A stretch of DNA of 38,223 nt, taken from positions 1 through 38,223 of the forward strand of contig DATAFF010000078.1 in NCBI GenBank assembly GCA_036257595.1, in the 5' to 3' direction. The position numbers were made by a program, and so were the translations under genes. Below the pieces are notes generated by a model. The model did not search any database, was not told the origin of the DNA, and saw only the letters and a list, made by a program, of their open reading frames with translations. Below are positions 36,644 through 38,223 of this stretch, in pieces. Position 1 is the stretch's first letter. The number at the start of each line of letters is the position of its first letter. Origin of the DNA: DATAFF01 sp036257595. GTDB lineage: Bacteria > Pseudomonadota > Alphaproteobacteria > Rhizobiales > Aestuariivirgaceae.

Positions 36644-36683
36644 CTGGTGCTGCCGGACAGGATTGAACTGTCGACCTCTCCCT
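36644..36683 (-). repeat. tRNA-Thr(GGT) 3'-half fragment, right copy of the 40-bp direct repeat (attachment-site-like)
   Basis: This is the same 40 bases as at 27655-27694. On this side similarity to tRNA-Thr continues a little further: CTTGGTA, the anticodon-loop sequence with GGT, is present, but one base is missing between the loop and the GGGAG stem. The 5' stem strand does not pair and there is no D arm or 5' acceptor. It is therefore a fragment and not a working tRNA. It lies 23 bases beyond the end of the integrase gene, a usual place for an attachment site. Confidence 0.85.
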
Positions 36684-36706
36684 ACCAAGGTAGCGGGCAT
36701 GGCGGA

Positions 36707-37756
36707 CTAACCCTTTGCTTCAACAATCGAAACCAGATCGCGATTTTGCCCCTCCCCGGATTTTCCCCATGGCAGCGCGTGAATGGCCGGCGCCAGATGG
36801 TCGACATTGATGTGGGCATAGCGCAGCACCATTCGTTCGGACTTCCAACCGCCGAGCTTCATCAGGCCGGCAAGATCGCGGGTCGCCGCATAGACCCAAG
36901 TCGCCCAGGTGTGGCGGCAGTCATGCGGTCGGAAGTTCTCGATTCCGGCGCGCCGGCAAGCGCCTCCGAAAGCGGTCTTGATCCTTGACCCGGCGCTGGT
37001 GTCGTCGATCCGCTTCGGCCGCTCATAGGGCTCGCCATTCGGCTTGCGGAACACCTCTCCGTCGCGGTGCGGCAGATTGGCGAGCGCGGCGATGACGCGG
37101 GGATGCAACGGCACGCCACGTGCCTCGGTGTTCTTGGTCTTGACAAACGACACATGGCCACGCGCCAGATCGACATGGCGCCAATCGAGCCACAGCGCCT
37201 CGCCGATCCGACAGCCGACGCCGAACAGGAATTGGAGCAGCGGCGCAAGATGCGGCGCTGCGGCGGCGATCAACTGGTCGGCCTCGTCCGGCGGCAACCA
37301 GCGCACCACGCCCGGCGGCTGCTTCGGCCGCTCGATCACCCGGTGCTCGACCAGCCCGCGCTTGTGGGCGTGGTGCAGGATCGCTGCCATCGGGGTGAAC
37401 AGCTGCCGGTTCAAGGTTGACGGCGCCACCCCAGGATAGAGCTTGCGGCCTGCCGCCTCGATCGCCGCTTGGTCGATCTTGTCGAGCCGGGTGGTACCGA
37501 AATGGTCGAGCAGCGGCTTGATGAACCGCTGGTCGCCGCCGCTCTCGAGATAGCTCACCGCCGCCTCGAGGAAGGTAGCGACACGACGTTTGCCGACGAT
37601 CGAACCTTGGGTGATCTCCCACTCGCGTTTTGAGCGGATCGCCTCGGCGGCTTCTCGGTCAGCAACGCCCGTGCTTTCATCCACAGTGACGCCTCGGATG
37701 GTGCCGCGGATGTACCAGTTGTCGCTTCCGTGGCGGCGCTTGAGCTTGAGGGGCAT
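36707..37756 (-). CDS. Tyrosine recombinase (phage-type integrase)
   Basis: This 349-residue enzyme has all catalytic residues: Arg183 (GVGCRIGEALWL), Lys206 (VKTKNTEARGVPL), His278 and Arg281 (RPHDCRHTWATW), Trp304 (LGGWKS) and the Tyr313 nucleophile (VLRYAHI). An N-terminal core-binding domain (about 60-135) precedes the catalytic half. It should integrate and excise the element lying to its right. Its stop is only 23 bases from a tRNA-Thr 3' fragment, which is probably its attachment site. The excisionase-like gene upstream overlaps its first 200 bases in another frame. Confidence 0.95.
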   Translation of the reverse strand: MPLKLKRRHGSDNWYIRGTIRGVTVDESTGVADREAAEAIRSKREWEITQGSIVGKRRVATFLEAAVSYLESGGDQRFIKPLLDHFGTTRLDKIDQAAIEAAGRKLYPGVAPSTLNRQLFTPMAAILHHAHKRGLVEHRVIERPKQPPGVVRWLPPDEADQLIAAAAPHLAPLLQFLFGVGCRIGEALWLDWRHVDLARGHVSFVKTKNTEARGVPLHPRVIAALANLPHRDGEVFRKPNGEPYERPKRIDDTSAGSRIKTAFGGACRRAGIENFRPHDCRHTWATWVYAATRDLAGLMKLGGWKSERMVLRYAHINVDHLAPAIHALPWGKSGEGQNRDLVSIVEAKG

Positions 37757-37917
37757 GGCAGGCTCCCATAGATGGCGTCGAGATCGGCTTGCGTCAGCAG
37801 CTTGCGGCGGCGGGCACAGCGATAGAACGGGTATTGACGCAGTAGCTCCTGCATGGTGCGGCGCGACACCCGGAAGTGCTTGGCCGCCTCGTCAATTGTG
37901 TAGAGCTTGTCAGGCAT
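37555..37917 (-). CDS. Excisionase-like helix-turn-helix protein
   Basis: This 120-residue protein starts with a MerR/Xis-type winged helix: MPDKLYTIDEAAKHFRVSRR, then TMQELLRQYPFY, and a LLTQADLDAIYG end at about residue 51. The remaining 70 residues are low complexity (CPSSSS, TGTSAAPSEASLWMKARALL) and basic at the end. They overlap the first 202 bases of the integrase gene in a different frame. I recall similar Ser/Thr-rich tails in small helix-turn-helix proteins next to integrases in Hyphomicrobiales, which supports the overlap being real. It may steer the integrase toward excision or regulate it. Confidence 0.75.
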   Translation of the reverse strand: MPDKLYTIDEAAKHFRVSRRTMQELLRQYPFYRCARRRKLLTQADLDAIYGSLPCPSSSSAATEATTGTSAAPSEASLWMKARALLTEKPPRRSAQNASGRSPKVRSSANVVSLPSSRRR

Positions 37918-38223
37918 CGCGCGATCCCCGAGTTGGGGTGGCGCCGTTCTTTGGCTGGACGCGGCATTTTTCCCTCCATTCCTCGATCGCTGCCCCGGTG
38001 GCCGTCCTCTGGTTCGCTGCTGCCTACCAGGAACTCGGCCTCGCCTCTGGTCAGCTTATCGAGTTCATCGAATCCTGCCTCAAGCTCGGCGCGCGCGCTA
38101 TCATAGTCGGGGCGTTCGGGTTCGCCAATCAACAGGAACTCGGCGATCTGCTCGGAGTATCTGTTGGCATTGACGGTAAGTGCGGTGATCGCTTCCAGTT
38201 GTTTGTTGGCCCATTGAACACGC
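37794..38223 (-). CDS. Hypothetical protein (partial, N-terminus beyond window)
   Basis: The frame is open at the right edge and gives 142 residues before its stop. The first part is hydrophilic and helix-like (WANKQLEAITALTVNANRYS, then PDYDSARAELEAGFDELDKL, then RGEAEFLV), with the alternation of charges seen in real proteins. The last 40 residues overlap the excisionase-like gene in another frame and look like shadow translation, so the true C-terminus is doubtful. I do not recognise a family. It would be a cargo gene of the element carrying the integrase. Confidence 0.45.
   Translation of the reverse strand, partial: RVQWANKQLEAITALTVNANRYSEQIAEFLLIGEPERPDYDSARAELEAGFDELDKLTRGEAEFLVGSSEPEDGHRGSDRGMEGKMPRPAKERRHPNSGIARCLTSSTQLTRRPSTSGCRAAPCRSYCVNTRSIAVPAAASC

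Larger units (their letters stand above)
27655..36683. mobile_element. 9-kb islet flanked by direct repeats of the tRNA-Thr 3' half
   Basis: The segment is bounded by a perfect 40-bp direct repeat that is a tRNA-Thr(GGT) 3' end. Its contents are accessory: ArfB, TetR, an RND efflux pair, a small Pycsar-effector-like membrane protein, a histidine kinase, an AI-2E family transporter and two gene remnants. The right part (from about 34000) is visibly richer in A/T than the surrounding sequence. There is no integrase inside; the recombinase just right of the right repeat may have acted in trans, or the element lost its own. The direct orientation of the repeats allows excision as a circle. Confidence 0.65.

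Noticed and set aside
36381..36710. 109-residue forward frame across the hydrolase remnant and the tRNA fragment
   Set aside because: It joins a piece of decayed gene to translated tRNA sequence (WCCRTGLNCRPLP); it is not one protein.

Overview
The window looks like chromosomal DNA from an alphaproteobacterium, most likely of the order Hyphomicrobiales. The evidence is high G+C, a tRNA-His with A73 and no extra 5' G, a coxMNOP-type oxidase operon of the kind known from Bradyrhizobium, a SbmA/BacA transporter, and a soluble multi-PAS kinase with a PleC/DivJ/PdhS-type H-box. I cannot name the genus.

Region 1 (1-8929) holds a leftward run of solute-import genes: two MalF/MalG-type permeases, two adjacent ATPases with an altered Q-loop, a Tat-exported binding protein, a third ATPase of ordinary UgpC/MalK type, and a second Tat-exported binding protein cut by the window edge. 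A 5-methylthioribose kinase gene (mtnK) diverges from it. This suggests that the transporter brings in methylthioribose or a related sugar for methionine salvage. The mtnK frame ends inside a convergent tRNA-His gene.

Region 2 (9185-17696) is ordinary chromosome: a soluble PAS histidine kinase, acetoacetyl-CoA synthetase, an AsmA-like envelope protein, MoaE, a secreted or anchored SNase-fold nuclease, and phosphonoacetaldehyde hydrolase without its usual partners.

Region 3 (17725-23418) is a leftward cytochrome c oxidase operon: subunit II, subunit I, two different subunit III proteins, subunit IV and an 84-residue membrane protein. A DUF2189 membrane protein lies upstream. Region 4 (23580-27405) holds a DUF2188-like small protein, a 65-residue membrane protein, MepA, SbmA/BacA and a proline-rich membrane-anchored protein.

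Region 5 (27655-36683) is a 9-kb islet flanked by a perfect 40-bp direct repeat. The repeat is the 3' half of a tRNA-Thr(GGT) gene, so the two copies look like attachment sites. Inside are ArfB, a TetR repressor divergent from an RND efflux pair, a small membrane protein resembling Pycsar effectors, a HisKA_2 histidine kinase, an AI-2E family transporter and two gene remnants. Just outside the right repeat, and running off the window, lies a second element with a complete tyrosine recombinase and an overlapping excisionase-like gene. An intact tRNA-Thr would be expected further right.

The clearest regulatory structure is the tetR/efflux intergenic region: a 42-bp dyad that covers two divergent, overlapping promoter-like elements.
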